A DNA stretch of 41,073 nt, taken from assembly GCA_035352635.1 (NCBI GenBank), contig DAOPYA010000036.1:1-41073 (forward strand), in the 5' to 3' direction. The position numbers were made by a program, and so were the translations under genes. The notes below the pieces were generated by a model. That model was not told where the DNA came from. It searched no databases and saw only the letters and a program-made list of their open reading frames with translations. The stretch comes from Rifleibacterium sp035352635 (GTDB lineage: Bacteria; Muiribacteriota; Ozemobacteria; Ozemobacterales; Ozemobacteraceae). Positions 8,363 through 15,707 of this stretch are shown here, in pieces; positions within the stretch are counted from its first letter, which is position 1, and each line of letters opens with the position of its first letter.

Positions 8363-8678
8363 ATGATCAGGGTTCCCAGATACGGCCCACCGACCCACCC
8401 GGGTGAAATGTTGCTCGAAGAATTTCTCAAGCCTCTGAATATGTCGCAGATTGAACTGGCGCAACGCCTGGGCGTTTCTTATCCGAGAATAAATGAGCTG
8501 ATTCATGGCAAGCGCGGGATGACGCCAGATACTGCGCTCAGACTCGAGAAACCTTGGCATGGAAGCCCAGTTCTGGCTTAACCTGCAGCAGGCCTGGGAT
8601 CTCTACCATGCTGCACATTCGCCTGCGATGGCCGAAATCGAAAAAATCGTCAGATTACCTGCTCTGGTCGGCAACTGA
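8363..8678 (+). pseudogene. HigA-type antitoxin with internal frameshift
   Basis: A HigA/XRE-family antitoxin broken by a frameshift. The first part has RYGPPTHPGEMLLEEFLKPL, then a helix-turn-helix (SQIELAQRLGVSYPRINELI) and GKRGMTPDTALRLEK. At 8552 one extra base (or two missing) shifts the frame. The downstream frame continues with LGMEAQFWLNLQQAWDLYHA, the conserved C-terminal helix of the family, and stops at 8676-8678. As read, translation from ATG 8363 (SD AAGGAAG) leaves the family sequence after ~63 residues and stops at 8581. Its toxin partner is reduced to 17 codons, so the locus is most likely decayed rather than mis-sequenced. The HTH half could still bind DNA. Confidence 0.7.
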
Positions 8679-8950
8679 TCAGTTTACTTCAGTGCCCCCC
8701 TTGTCTGAACTTGCCGCAGACAGCCTGCAGTCACTTCTCGAACAGAGTCTGCAATTCAGCTCTTTGCGCCCGTAGCGCTTTAAATCTATTACAAACTATT
8801 TAAAATCAAAAACAGCAATTAGTTCTTCTATAATCGAATTAAATTTGCCATTCGAAGATTAAGCCTGCCGATTTTCTGCTCAAATGACAATAGCGGTTGG
8901 TCGTGCCATAATCGCTGTATGCTGAATCGATATATGAATATGAAAAAAAC

Positions 8951-9970
8951 TTAGCGAAACAGGTGGGTGAATTTCTCTTTCATCGAGTCGCCAAACGCTT
9001 TGAGACTGCCGCCGACAACGGTTCCAAAGGCTTTGCCGGGGGCGGGGGGAGGAGCGTTTTGATACAGAATCGTTCCGGATTTGGCAAAACAGTCGGCAGT
9101 GATGAAATTTTCGGTGGTTTTCGCCACAAAACTTTTCGGAAGCCCTGGAATACCGCGGATTTTGCCGAGGAGGCCCTTGTCAAGTTTCACGAAAGGGACA
9201 GAAATGCCGGCTTTGTTCCAGGCCCGGAGACATAATTCGGTACAATAGACCGGGACGGTTTTAAATTCGGTTTCTTTGAGTTGTTCGAGGCCTTCGGCGT
9301 TTTCCTGTTCGTTCATCGAAAAGCCCATGTCATACCCGGTCTTCTTATACAAATGCAACCCGAGGTAGTCGACAATTTTGTTTTTTCCATCTTCAGAAAG
9401 GCCGTCGGGGCGGATGACCTGAATATGCTTGCAGCTTCCGTATTTCGGATGCACAAGGTAATCATGAAGGTCGAAAACCGCCACGATATTATCGGCTTTT
9501 TCTCCGACGCCCGCCGGGGTAATGACATATTTGCGATTTACATCGAATTCACAAGGCATCCATCGCCAGGTGGTAATTGTTTTCTTTTTCTTGTTGGCAA
9601 AGGTGTACAACTTCAATTTATGGGGCTTTATCTCGGCGAACCCGTCGTCTCTGAAAATGGCTTTGAGACGGTTGTTAAGAGCCAAGAGGTCTTTTCCGGT
9701 GATGACAAGCCCAGAATGAACGAAATGCGTGTTAGGCACAAGAGCGGCAATGGCGACATACCACTGGGCAAAAGCGCGATCATTTTCGATGATGATGTCG
9801 CCGGTCGTGACCAGGTCGTTTACCTGACTGACTTGAACGGGAATCTGCGGCGGATTGGGCACCGCCGACGTATAAAACCCGATAACAGCATCAATGGGAG
9901 AGGCAGTTACAACCGCCGGGCCCGAGAAAAACAACCCTGCCGCAAGGGCGAGACTGGCCAATTTTTTCAT
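8951..9970 (-). CDS. Secreted YiiX/C92-like permuted papain-fold protein
   Basis: A 339-residue exported protein with a Sec signal peptide (KKLASLALAAGLFFSGPAVVTA). The pattern fits the NlpC/P60-related permuted papain fold (YiiX/YaeF, peptidase family C92). It has TTGDIIIENDR (the GDI entry strand), then THFVHSGLVITG with a candidate catalytic His, and later VYCTELCLRAWNKAGI with a candidate catalytic Cys. Relatives are thought to hydrolyse peptidoglycan peptides, amides or lipid-linked bonds. The C-terminal tail (APPPAPGKAF and a short amphipathic end) is not assigned. ATG 9970 has GGAGA 5 nt upstream, and a TATAAT -10 is visible at 10003-10008 on the minus strand. Catalytic assignment is by motif only. 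Confidence 0.6.
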   Translation of the reverse strand: MKKLASLALAAGLFFSGPAVVTASPIDAVIGFYTSAVPNPPQIPVQVSQVNDLVTTGDIIIENDRAFAQWYVAIAALVPNTHFVHSGLVITGKDLLALNNRLKAIFRDDGFAEIKPHKLKLYTFANKKKKTITTWRWMPCEFDVNRKYVITPAGVGEKADNIVAVFDLHDYLVHPKYGSCKHIQVIRPDGLSEDGKNKIVDYLGLHLYKKTGYDMGFSMNEQENAEGLEQLKETEFKTVPVYCTELCLRAWNKAGISVPFVKLDKGLLGKIRGIPGLPKSFVAKTTENFITADCFAKSGTILYQNAPPPAPGKAFGTVVGGSLKAFGDSMKEKFTHLFR

Positions 9971-10041
9971 ACGGTCTCCATTGCAAGGTAAAATATCAAT
10001 AAATTATACCACGAGAATCCCGATGTTTGTTTTTTTTGTCT

Positions 10042-10072
10042 GGCCGAAAAATAGCGTTGCTACTTTTCGGCC
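10042..10072. repeat. Short palindromic repeat, copy 2
   Basis: Perfect arms GGCCGAAAA (10042-10050) and TTTTCGGCC (10064-10072) enclose TAGC-GTT-GCTA (10052-10062). The core AATAGCGTTGCTA with flanking CGAAA/TTTCGG is shared with 1310-1336. It lies in the divergent gap between the C92-like gene and the AbrB-Doc pair. Confidence 0.6.
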
Positions 10073-10133
10073 GCATTCGGTTCTTGACTGGTAACAACAT
10101 TGTAAATACAATCTTGGTAAGAGGTGCTTGAAT

Positions 10134-10361
10134 ATGTTAAAAAAAATTATCCAGCATGGCAACAGCGCTGCGTTGATTCTTGACAAGCCACTGCTTGAAC
10201 TGCTCAAGCTCGAGATCGGGTCGTCGGTCGAGATTACGACTGATGGTCGCAGCCTTATCCTTTCGCCGACTTCTCAGGAAAGCGCAGAGAGCGATGTTCT
10301 CTGTTCTCTTAAAAAAATTAATTGCAACTATGGCCAGACTTTAAAAAAGCTGGGCGAATAG
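10134..10361 (+). CDS. AbrB/MazE-type antitoxin
   Basis: A 75-residue protein with a SpoVT/AbrB swapped-hairpin DNA-binding domain at the N-terminus: KKIIQHGNSAALILDKPLLE, then LKLEIGSSVEITTDGRSLIL. The short C-terminal tail (about residues 50-75) would neutralise the toxin. ATG 10134 has GAGGT (10121-10125) 8 nt upstream; a TTG two codons earlier is less likely. The Doc toxin gene starts 1 nt after the stop, so the two are translationally coupled. Doc toxins are classically paired with Phd; AbrB-type partners also occur. The antitoxin probably autoregulates the operon. Confidence 0.8.
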   Translation: MLKKIIQHGNSAALILDKPLLELLKLEIGSSVEITTDGRSLILSPTSQESAESDVLCSLKKINCNYGQTLKKLGE

Positions 10362-10362
10362 G

Positions 10363-10758
10363 ATGCAAAAAGTCAGATTTCTTACTCTGGCTGAGGTTTT
10401 GCTGATTCTCGAGGATCAAACAAGAAGATACGGTGGCAGATACGGGATTCGCGATCTGGCGCTTCTCAGCTCTGCTGTTGCAATGCCTGAAACCACTTTT
10501 GCCGGCAATTACCTGCATGCCGGCATACCAGAAATGGCCGCAGCCTATGCTTATCATATCTGTGAAAACCACCCCTTCATCGACGGCAATAAACGAACTG
10601 CACTGGCAACGGCACTGGTTTTTCTTGATCTGAACCAATACGATTGTACCTGTCAGCATGATGAACTCTACGAGATCATGATGTCGCTCGCCAGAGGCGA
10701 ATGCAAAAAAGACCGTCTGACAGCCTTTTTTAAAAAGCATTCCCACCCTCGTTGCTGA
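10363..10758 (+). CDS. doc: Doc-type (Fic fold) toxin
   Basis: A 131-residue Doc family protein. The Fic motif reads HPFIDGNKRTA at residues 70-80, with His70 as the catalytic residue and the NKR triad at 76-78. The N-terminal FLTLAEVLLILEDQTRRYGG and the YGIRDLALLSSAVAMP segment are also typical. Doc phosphorylates elongation factor Tu and arrests translation until neutralised. All recognisable Doc motifs are intact, so the toxin looks functional. It follows its AbrB-type antitoxin by 1 nt. No terminator is evident downstream. Confidence 0.88.
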   Translation: MQKVRFLTLAEVLLILEDQTRRYGGRYGIRDLALLSSAVAMPETTFAGNYLHAGIPEMAAAYAYHICENHPFIDGNKRTALATALVFLDLNQYDCTCQHDELYEIMMSLARGECKKDRLTAFFKKHSHPRC

Positions 10759-11085
10759 AGGCAGATCGGCTCATTACAGTTCTTTTACAATTATGCCAGG
10801 TTTACTGAAATTACCTGGGGCAAAATTTGACAGTCTTGCGGTTGTTCCATGGAATCCGCGTATGTGGGGCCTTCCGTGGGCAGCCCGATCAGGCCAGACC
10901 GGCCGACTGCCAGGTCAGGTCGTGGCGTGACGGCCAAGAAAAAACTTGTTCTTTGGCGTTTAAAAAAACTATAATCTTGGGGCTGCCAAGATAAGAATAC
11001 AGTGAGAAAACAGCACGCGGGGCCACTCTTTGCCGCCTCAGACGGCAAGATGCCTTATTGAACAGGCGATAAAGGGGAAGCATCA
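10759..11085 (+). promoter_or_regulatory. Intergenic region with sbcDC promoter and dyads
   Basis: No gene is seen in these 327 bases. A sigma70 promoter fits: TTGTTC (10946-10951), 18 nt, TATAAT (10970-10975). A 7-bp dyad ATCTTGG (10974-10980) / CCAAGAT (10986-10992) overlaps the end of the -10 and the start site and could be an operator or 5' hairpin. A further TTGCCG (11030-11035) / CGGCAA (11043-11048) hairpin lies in the leader. The RBS AAGGGGAAG precedes ATG 11086. Confidence 0.5.
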
Positions 11086-12312
11086 ATGCGCATTATTCAT
11101 ACTTCCGACTGGCATCTCGGCCGGTCGATTGAAACCAGCAAAAGATACGAAGAATTCACCGCTTTTCTTGAATGGCTCAATCAGACGATCAGAAGCAAAA
11201 ATGCCGACGCACTCATCGTGGCCGGTGATGTTTTTGATAATATCGCCCCGCCTAACCGTGCCCAGGAACTCTATTACCGTTTTCTGGCCGGCCTGGTCGG
11301 TTCGTGCTGCCGGCATGTCGTTGTCGTTGCGGGTAATCACGACTCGCCCTCATTTCTCGATGCCCCGAAAGAAGTGCTAAAAGCCCTTAACGTTCATGTG
11401 GTCGGCACCATGCCCGAAGACCCCGCTGATGAGGTTATCGTGCTTGAATCAACCGACGGCAGTCCCATGGCTCTCGTGTGCGCCGTTCCTTATCTTCGCG
11501 ACCGCGACATTCGCACTGTTGAAGCCGGTGAGGCAATCGACAAGAAGGCTGAAAAGCTGCGGCAGGGCATGAAAGATCATTACGCAAGGGTTTGCGACCT
11601 TGCCAACGCGGCACGCCAGAAGTATGGCGCTCTGCCACTGATCGCCACCGGGCATTTATTCACCCTCGGCGGCCAGGTTATTGAAGATGATGGCGTTAAA
11701 GAACTGTATGTAGGCTCTCTGGCTCACGCTTCAGCCGACATGTTCCCCGCTGAGATTGATTATCTGGCGCTTGGTCACCTGCACGTGCCCCAGAAAGTTG
11801 GGGGGAAAAATCATTTCCGCTATGCAGGCTCGCCGATTGCCATGGGGTTTGGCGAGGCTGGTCAGCAGAAACAGGTGCTGCTCGTCGAGTTTTCGGGTAG
11901 AAACACGCAGGTCGAAGAAATCGCGGTGCCCTGTTTTCAGGAAATGAAACGGGTTTCTGGCACTTATGACGAAATCAGCTCGCAGTTGCGCGCCCTGGTC
12001 AAGGCAAGCAGCAATGCCTGGGTCGAGGTCGATTACACCGGCGCTGAGATTCTGCCAGCCTTGCAGGAAGACGTTTTAAGAATGGTCGAAAGCTCAAGGC
12101 TCAATGTTGTCAGAGTCAAAAACCAGAGCCTGGTCAGAAGCTTTGTTGAAGGCGGTGTTCCTGATGTGGCTGCCGAAGATATCAACGAACAAAACGTTTT
12201 TCAGCGCTTTCTCGAGATGAACAACGTGCCCGAAGAGAACTGGCAAGAAGTTAAAGCCGCTTATAACGAAATTCTTACCCTTATCGCCGAAGAAGACACC
12301 CACCGGGAATAG
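11086..12312 (+). CDS. sbcD: Nuclease SbcCD subunit D
   Basis: A 408-residue Mre11-type nuclease of the SbcCD complex, which opens DNA hairpins and protein-blocked ends during repair. The metallophosphoesterase motifs are all visible: HTSDWHLGR at ~4-12 (motif I), VAGDVFDN at ~46-53 (II), VVVAGNHDSP at ~82-91 (III), ATGHLF at ~187 (IV) and LALGHLHVPQ at ~226 (V). The remaining C-terminal part is the SbcC-binding region. The length is normal for SbcD. SbcC starts 9 nt after the stop with GGAG in the gap, so this is a two-gene operon driven from the promoter near 10970. Confidence 0.95.
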   Translation: MRIIHTSDWHLGRSIETSKRYEEFTAFLEWLNQTIRSKNADALIVAGDVFDNIAPPNRAQELYYRFLAGLVGSCCRHVVVVAGNHDSPSFLDAPKEVLKALNVHVVGTMPEDPADEVIVLESTDGSPMALVCAVPYLRDRDIRTVEAGEAIDKKAEKLRQGMKDHYARVCDLANAARQKYGALPLIATGHLFTLGGQVIEDDGVKELYVGSLAHASADMFPAEIDYLALGHLHVPQKVGGKNHFRYAGSPIAMGFGEAGQQKQVLLVEFSGRNTQVEEIAVPCFQEMKRVSGTYDEISSQLRALVKASSNAWVEVDYTGAEILPALQEDVLRMVESSRLNVVRVKNQSLVRSFVEGGVPDVAAEDINEQNVFQRFLEMNNVPEENWQEVKAAYNEILTLIAEEDTHRE

Positions 12313-12321
12313 GAGCCAGCC

Positions 12322-15300
12322 ATGAAAATTCTGCAACTGCGTTTTAAAAATCTTAATTCCCTGTATGGTGAGTGGTCTATTGACTTTGCTGACCCGGCCT
12401 ACCTTTCGAGTGGTATTTTCGCGATCACCGGGCCGACCGGTTCAGGCAAATCGACGGTGCTCGACGCGATCAGCCTGGCACTGTTCGGCCAGACCCCGCG
12501 TTTAAAAAAGGTGGTCAAAAGCACCAACGAGATCATGTCGCGCAAAACCGCCGAATGCTTTGCCGAAGTTATTTTTGAATCGCAGAAGGGCCGATTCAAA
12601 TGCCACTGGAGCCAGACCCGCGCCAAAAAAAGCCCGACCGGCAACCTGCAGGAACCGGCGCATGAGATTTCCAACGATGCTACCGGCGAGATTATCGAGA
12701 ACAAAAAGTCGCTGGTAGGCGGCGTTATCGAACAAATGACCGGCATGGATTTTCAACAGTTCACCAGGTCAATTCTGCTTGCCCAGGGCAGTTTTGCAGC
12801 TTTTTTGCAGACTTCTTCGAATGATCGGGCCGAGATTCTTGAGCAGATAACCGGCACCGATGCCTTCAGTCGCATTTCGACGCGCGTTTTCGAACGCCAG
12901 CGCGATGAGAATGCCAGGCTCGATAACCTGAACGCCGAAATTTCGGGCATAAAAGTATTGCTGCCTGACGAAGAAGAGCTGGTTAAGAGCGAACTGGCAG
13001 CCTTTCAGAAAGAAGAGACCGAAATCACAGAGCGGCATGCCGCTGATACCAGAGCGCTGCAATGGCTGACCGGCATTGAAACTTTGCAGTCTGAGATTGT
13101 TGCCATCGCCGCCGCCGCTGCCGCCAACGAGCGACTGCTGGTGGCGTTCAAACCAGAGCGCGACCGACTTGAGCTGGCCGGCAAAGCCGCTGAGCTTGCG
13201 GCCGATTATACCGCCCTGACCATCACCAGGCAGCAGCAGCAAACCGACAAAGATGCCCTGACCGAAGTCGAAAAGGTTCTGCCTGCCCTCGAAAAAGCCG
13301 GCATCGAGCATGAAAAGCAACTGCATGTTGCCGAAAAACAGACCGCGGGTTTCAAAGCGCAGCAGAACGAACAAAAACCACTGTGGCAAAAGGTGCGGGC
13401 CATCGACGTTAAACTGGCCGCGCAAGGCCAGGCGGTCGAAGGCGACGAGCGCGAGTGCCAGAAGCTTGAAGCACAGCAGCAGGCGAACGTCGCTCAGCAG
13501 AAAAAGCTGGCGGCTGAGCAGAAAAAGACCGGCGTTGAACTCGAGAGTATCGCCGGCTTTCTCAAAACCAATGCCCGGGATGAAGCCCTGGTAACCCAGT
13601 ATGCCGCTTTGCAACAACTGGCCGGCACCTTGCAGCCACTGGCTGATGAACTCGAAAAACGCGAGCAGGAACTCGAAAAAGAAAAAAAACAGGTTAAAAA
13701 GACCACTAAAGACCAGAAGGCCCGCGCTGCCGAACTCACAGAACTGCAAAAGCAGCATGTTGCCGCTGAAAAAGCCCTTAAAGACCAGGAAACGGCCCTG
13801 AATAAACTGCTGGCCGGGAAACTGCTTCGAGAATACCAGACCGAGCGCGACACGTTGCTCAAAGAAGCCGGTTTTATAAAGAGGATCGCCGGTTTCGCCG
13901 CTGACCGCAAAAAACTCGAAGATGGCAAACCCTGCCCGCTGTGCGGGGCAACCGAGCACCCCTTCGCGGTCGGCAACATACCCGAACTCGATGATAACCA
14001 GAAGCGCACCGCAGCCCTCGACGTGCTGATCAACCAGGCCGAGGCAATTGAGGCGCAGATCAAGACCCTCAAAGAAGATGAGCACGACCTGGCGAAAAAG
14101 CTTCTGCTCGCCGAAAGCAAGTTAACCCAGGCAGCGCAGGCAGTCGAAACCTCTGCCACGGCAGTTCAGGAAAAAACAAATCTGGTTGTCGAGACCGAAA
14201 AACGCCACAATACAGCCCGGGACACAATTTTTTCGCGACTGCATGGTTTTGGCTTCGATGAAATACCCGACAATGATCTCGCAGCACTGATGTCGGTGCT
14301 GCACGCCAGACTCCAGGCCTGGCAGGAAACCCAGACCCGGAAAGCCGAAGTCGAGAACCGCGTGCAGCAACTGGCCGCAGACTTAAAAGGCCTGCAAGGT
14401 ATTGCTTCAACCCTTGATACAACCCTGGCCGCCCGCAAGGCTTCGCTTGTCGGGTTGCTTGCCACCTTGCAGCAGCTTCAGAACGAACGCAGCGGGTTGT
14501 TTGGCAGCAGAAACCCTGACGAAGAAGAACAGACGCTCGACAGGCAGATCGCTGAGGCCGAAAAGGCAGTACAGAAGGCCAAGCTGGCTCTCGATAAGGC
14601 CAAAATCAGCCTCAATGAGTCTAAAACCCTCAGTAAAAACCTGAATGAAAAAATCAGCGGCAGAAACACTGAACTTGCGGGCCTCGAAAAGGGTTTTCTC
14701 TTGAACCTCGGCCGCAAGGGTTTTGCCGACGAAGCCGCCTTTATGTGCTGCCGTATGAGCGAAGCCCAGCGCAAGGCACTGACTCAGCAGGCTCAGGAAC
14801 TCGATAAGAAGGTCGCCGACACTCTCACACGTTTGCGCGACAGCGAGGCAAAGCTCGACCATGAACGGCAGCTGAATCTGACCGCCGTTTCCCGGGCCGA
14901 ACTGCAGAACAGCGTGACTGAACAGGCCGCCAGAATAAAGAATCTGGTTGAAGCAATTGGTGGTCTGAAGCAGAAACTCGCCGAGAATCGCCGGGCGCTT
15001 GAGCTGCTCAGTAATCGCAAGGCCGAAATCGACCGGCAGAGCCGCGAATGCCGAAAATGGGACCTTTTGAATAATCTGATCGGCTCAAGGGATGGGCAGA
15101 AGTATTCAAGGTTCGCTCAGGGCCTGACTTTTGGCATTATCGTCACTCTCGCCAACCAGCAGCTCGAAAAAATGACCGGCAGGTATCTGCTGACCCGTGA
15201 CCCGCACGATTTGCTTGAACTGAAGATTATCGACAAGTATCAGGCCGGCGAAGTGCGCTCGACCAAGAATCTTTCGGGCGGCGAGAGCTTTATCGTCAGC

Positions 15301-15567
15301 CTGGCGCTGGCACTCGGCCTGTCGAAGCTCGCCAGCAAAAAGGTGCGCGTCGATTCACTGTTTCTTGACGAAGGCTTCGGCACCCTCGACGACGATGCCC
15401 TGCAGATCGCCCTCGACACCCTCGCAGGGCTTCAGCAGGATGGCAAGCTCATCGGCGTAATCTCGCACGTCGCCATGCTCAAAGAACGCATCGGCACCCA
15501 GATCACTGTCACCGGCAGCAACACCGGCCGCAGCACCATCTCGGGGCCAGGCATCAAACGCGTGTAG
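12322..15567 (+). CDS. sbcC: Nuclease SbcCD subunit C
   Basis: A 1081-residue Rad50-like SMC-family ATPase, partner of SbcD. Walker A is GPTGSGKSTVLDAI near residue 40. Long coiled coils rich in Ala, Glu, Lys and Gln run from about 180 to 900, interrupted by the zinc hook CPLCG near residue 537, through which two molecules join. The C-terminal head carries the ABC signature LSGGESFIVSLALALGL and Walker B with D-loop SLFLDEGFGTLDDD. Length and architecture are standard and no lesion was seen. RBS GGAG lies 7-10 nt before the ATG. Repetitive codons in the coiled coil create long antisense open frames that are not genes. Confidence 0.95.
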   Translation: MKILQLRFKNLNSLYGEWSIDFADPAYLSSGIFAITGPTGSGKSTVLDAISLALFGQTPRLKKVVKSTNEIMSRKTAECFAEVIFESQKGRFKCHWSQTRAKKSPTGNLQEPAHEISNDATGEIIENKKSLVGGVIEQMTGMDFQQFTRSILLAQGSFAAFLQTSSNDRAEILEQITGTDAFSRISTRVFERQRDENARLDNLNAEISGIKVLLPDEEELVKSELAAFQKEETEITERHAADTRALQWLTGIETLQSEIVAIAAAAAANERLLVAFKPERDRLELAGKAAELAADYTALTITRQQQQTDKDALTEVEKVLPALEKAGIEHEKQLHVAEKQTAGFKAQQNEQKPLWQKVRAIDVKLAAQGQAVEGDERECQKLEAQQQANVAQQKKLAAEQKKTGVELESIAGFLKTNARDEALVTQYAALQQLAGTLQPLADELEKREQELEKEKKQVKKTTKDQKARAAELTELQKQHVAAEKALKDQETALNKLLAGKLLREYQTERDTLLKEAGFIKRIAGFAADRKKLEDGKPCPLCGATEHPFAVGNIPELDDNQKRTAALDVLINQAEAIEAQIKTLKEDEHDLAKKLLLAESKLTQAAQAVETSATAVQEKTNLVVETEKRHNTARDTIFSRLHGFGFDEIPDNDLAALMSVLHARLQAWQETQTRKAEVENRVQQLAADLKGLQGIASTLDTTLAARKASLVGLLATLQQLQNERSGLFGSRNPDEEEQTLDRQIAEAEKAVQKAKLALDKAKISLNESKTLSKNLNEKISGRNTELAGLEKGFLLNLGRKGFADEAAFMCCRMSEAQRKALTQQAQELDKKVADTLTRLRDSEAKLDHERQLNLTAVSRAELQNSVTEQAARIKNLVEAIGGLKQKLAENRRALELLSNRKAEIDRQSRECRKWDLLNNLIGSRDGQKYSRFAQGLTFGIIVTLANQQLEKMTGRYLLTRDPHDLLELKIIDKYQAGEVRSTKNLSGGESFIVSLALALGLSKLASKKVRVDSLFLDEGFGTLDDDALQIALDTLAGLQQDGKLIGVISHVAMLKERIGTQITVTGSNTGRSTISGPGIKRV

Positions 15568-15569
15568 CT

Positions 15570-15682
15570 TTAAAAGGGCGACAGAATCTGGTTCGGAGAT
15601 TCCTGAACCGTGCCGACAATGCTCTGCCAGTCTGCGTCGGTTCGGTTGAATTCGGGTTTGTTGCCATTATTGGGGCCGGATT
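15570..15682 (-). pseudogene. Possible C-terminal gene remnant, unrecognised
   Basis: Between the convergent ends of sbcC and the deiminase gene, the minus strand has an open stretch of 36 codons between stops with protein-like content (NKPEFNRTDADWQSIVGTVQ, then ESPNQILSPF and TAA at 15570-15572). No start or RBS is present. It could be the tail of a lost gene; the family is not recognised. Confidence 0.2.
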
Positions 15683-15707
15683 AAAACATAATCTCAATCA
15701 ATGAAGT

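Noticed and set aside
8554..8775. A 73-codon plus-strand frame overlapping the 3' part of higA
   Set aside because: Reads the antitoxin tail out of frame; the conserved FWLNLQQAWDLY sequence is in another frame.
9281..9991. A 236-codon open frame antisense to the C92-like secreted protein
   Set aside because: The minus-strand gene has a signal peptide, RBS and family motifs; the antisense frame has none.
12769..14085. A long (438-codon) open frame antisense to sbcC
   Set aside because: It lies wholly inside the sbcC coiled coil, where biased Glu/Lys/Ala codons keep the complement open; its Phe/Leu/Gly-rich product matches nothing and has no RBS.
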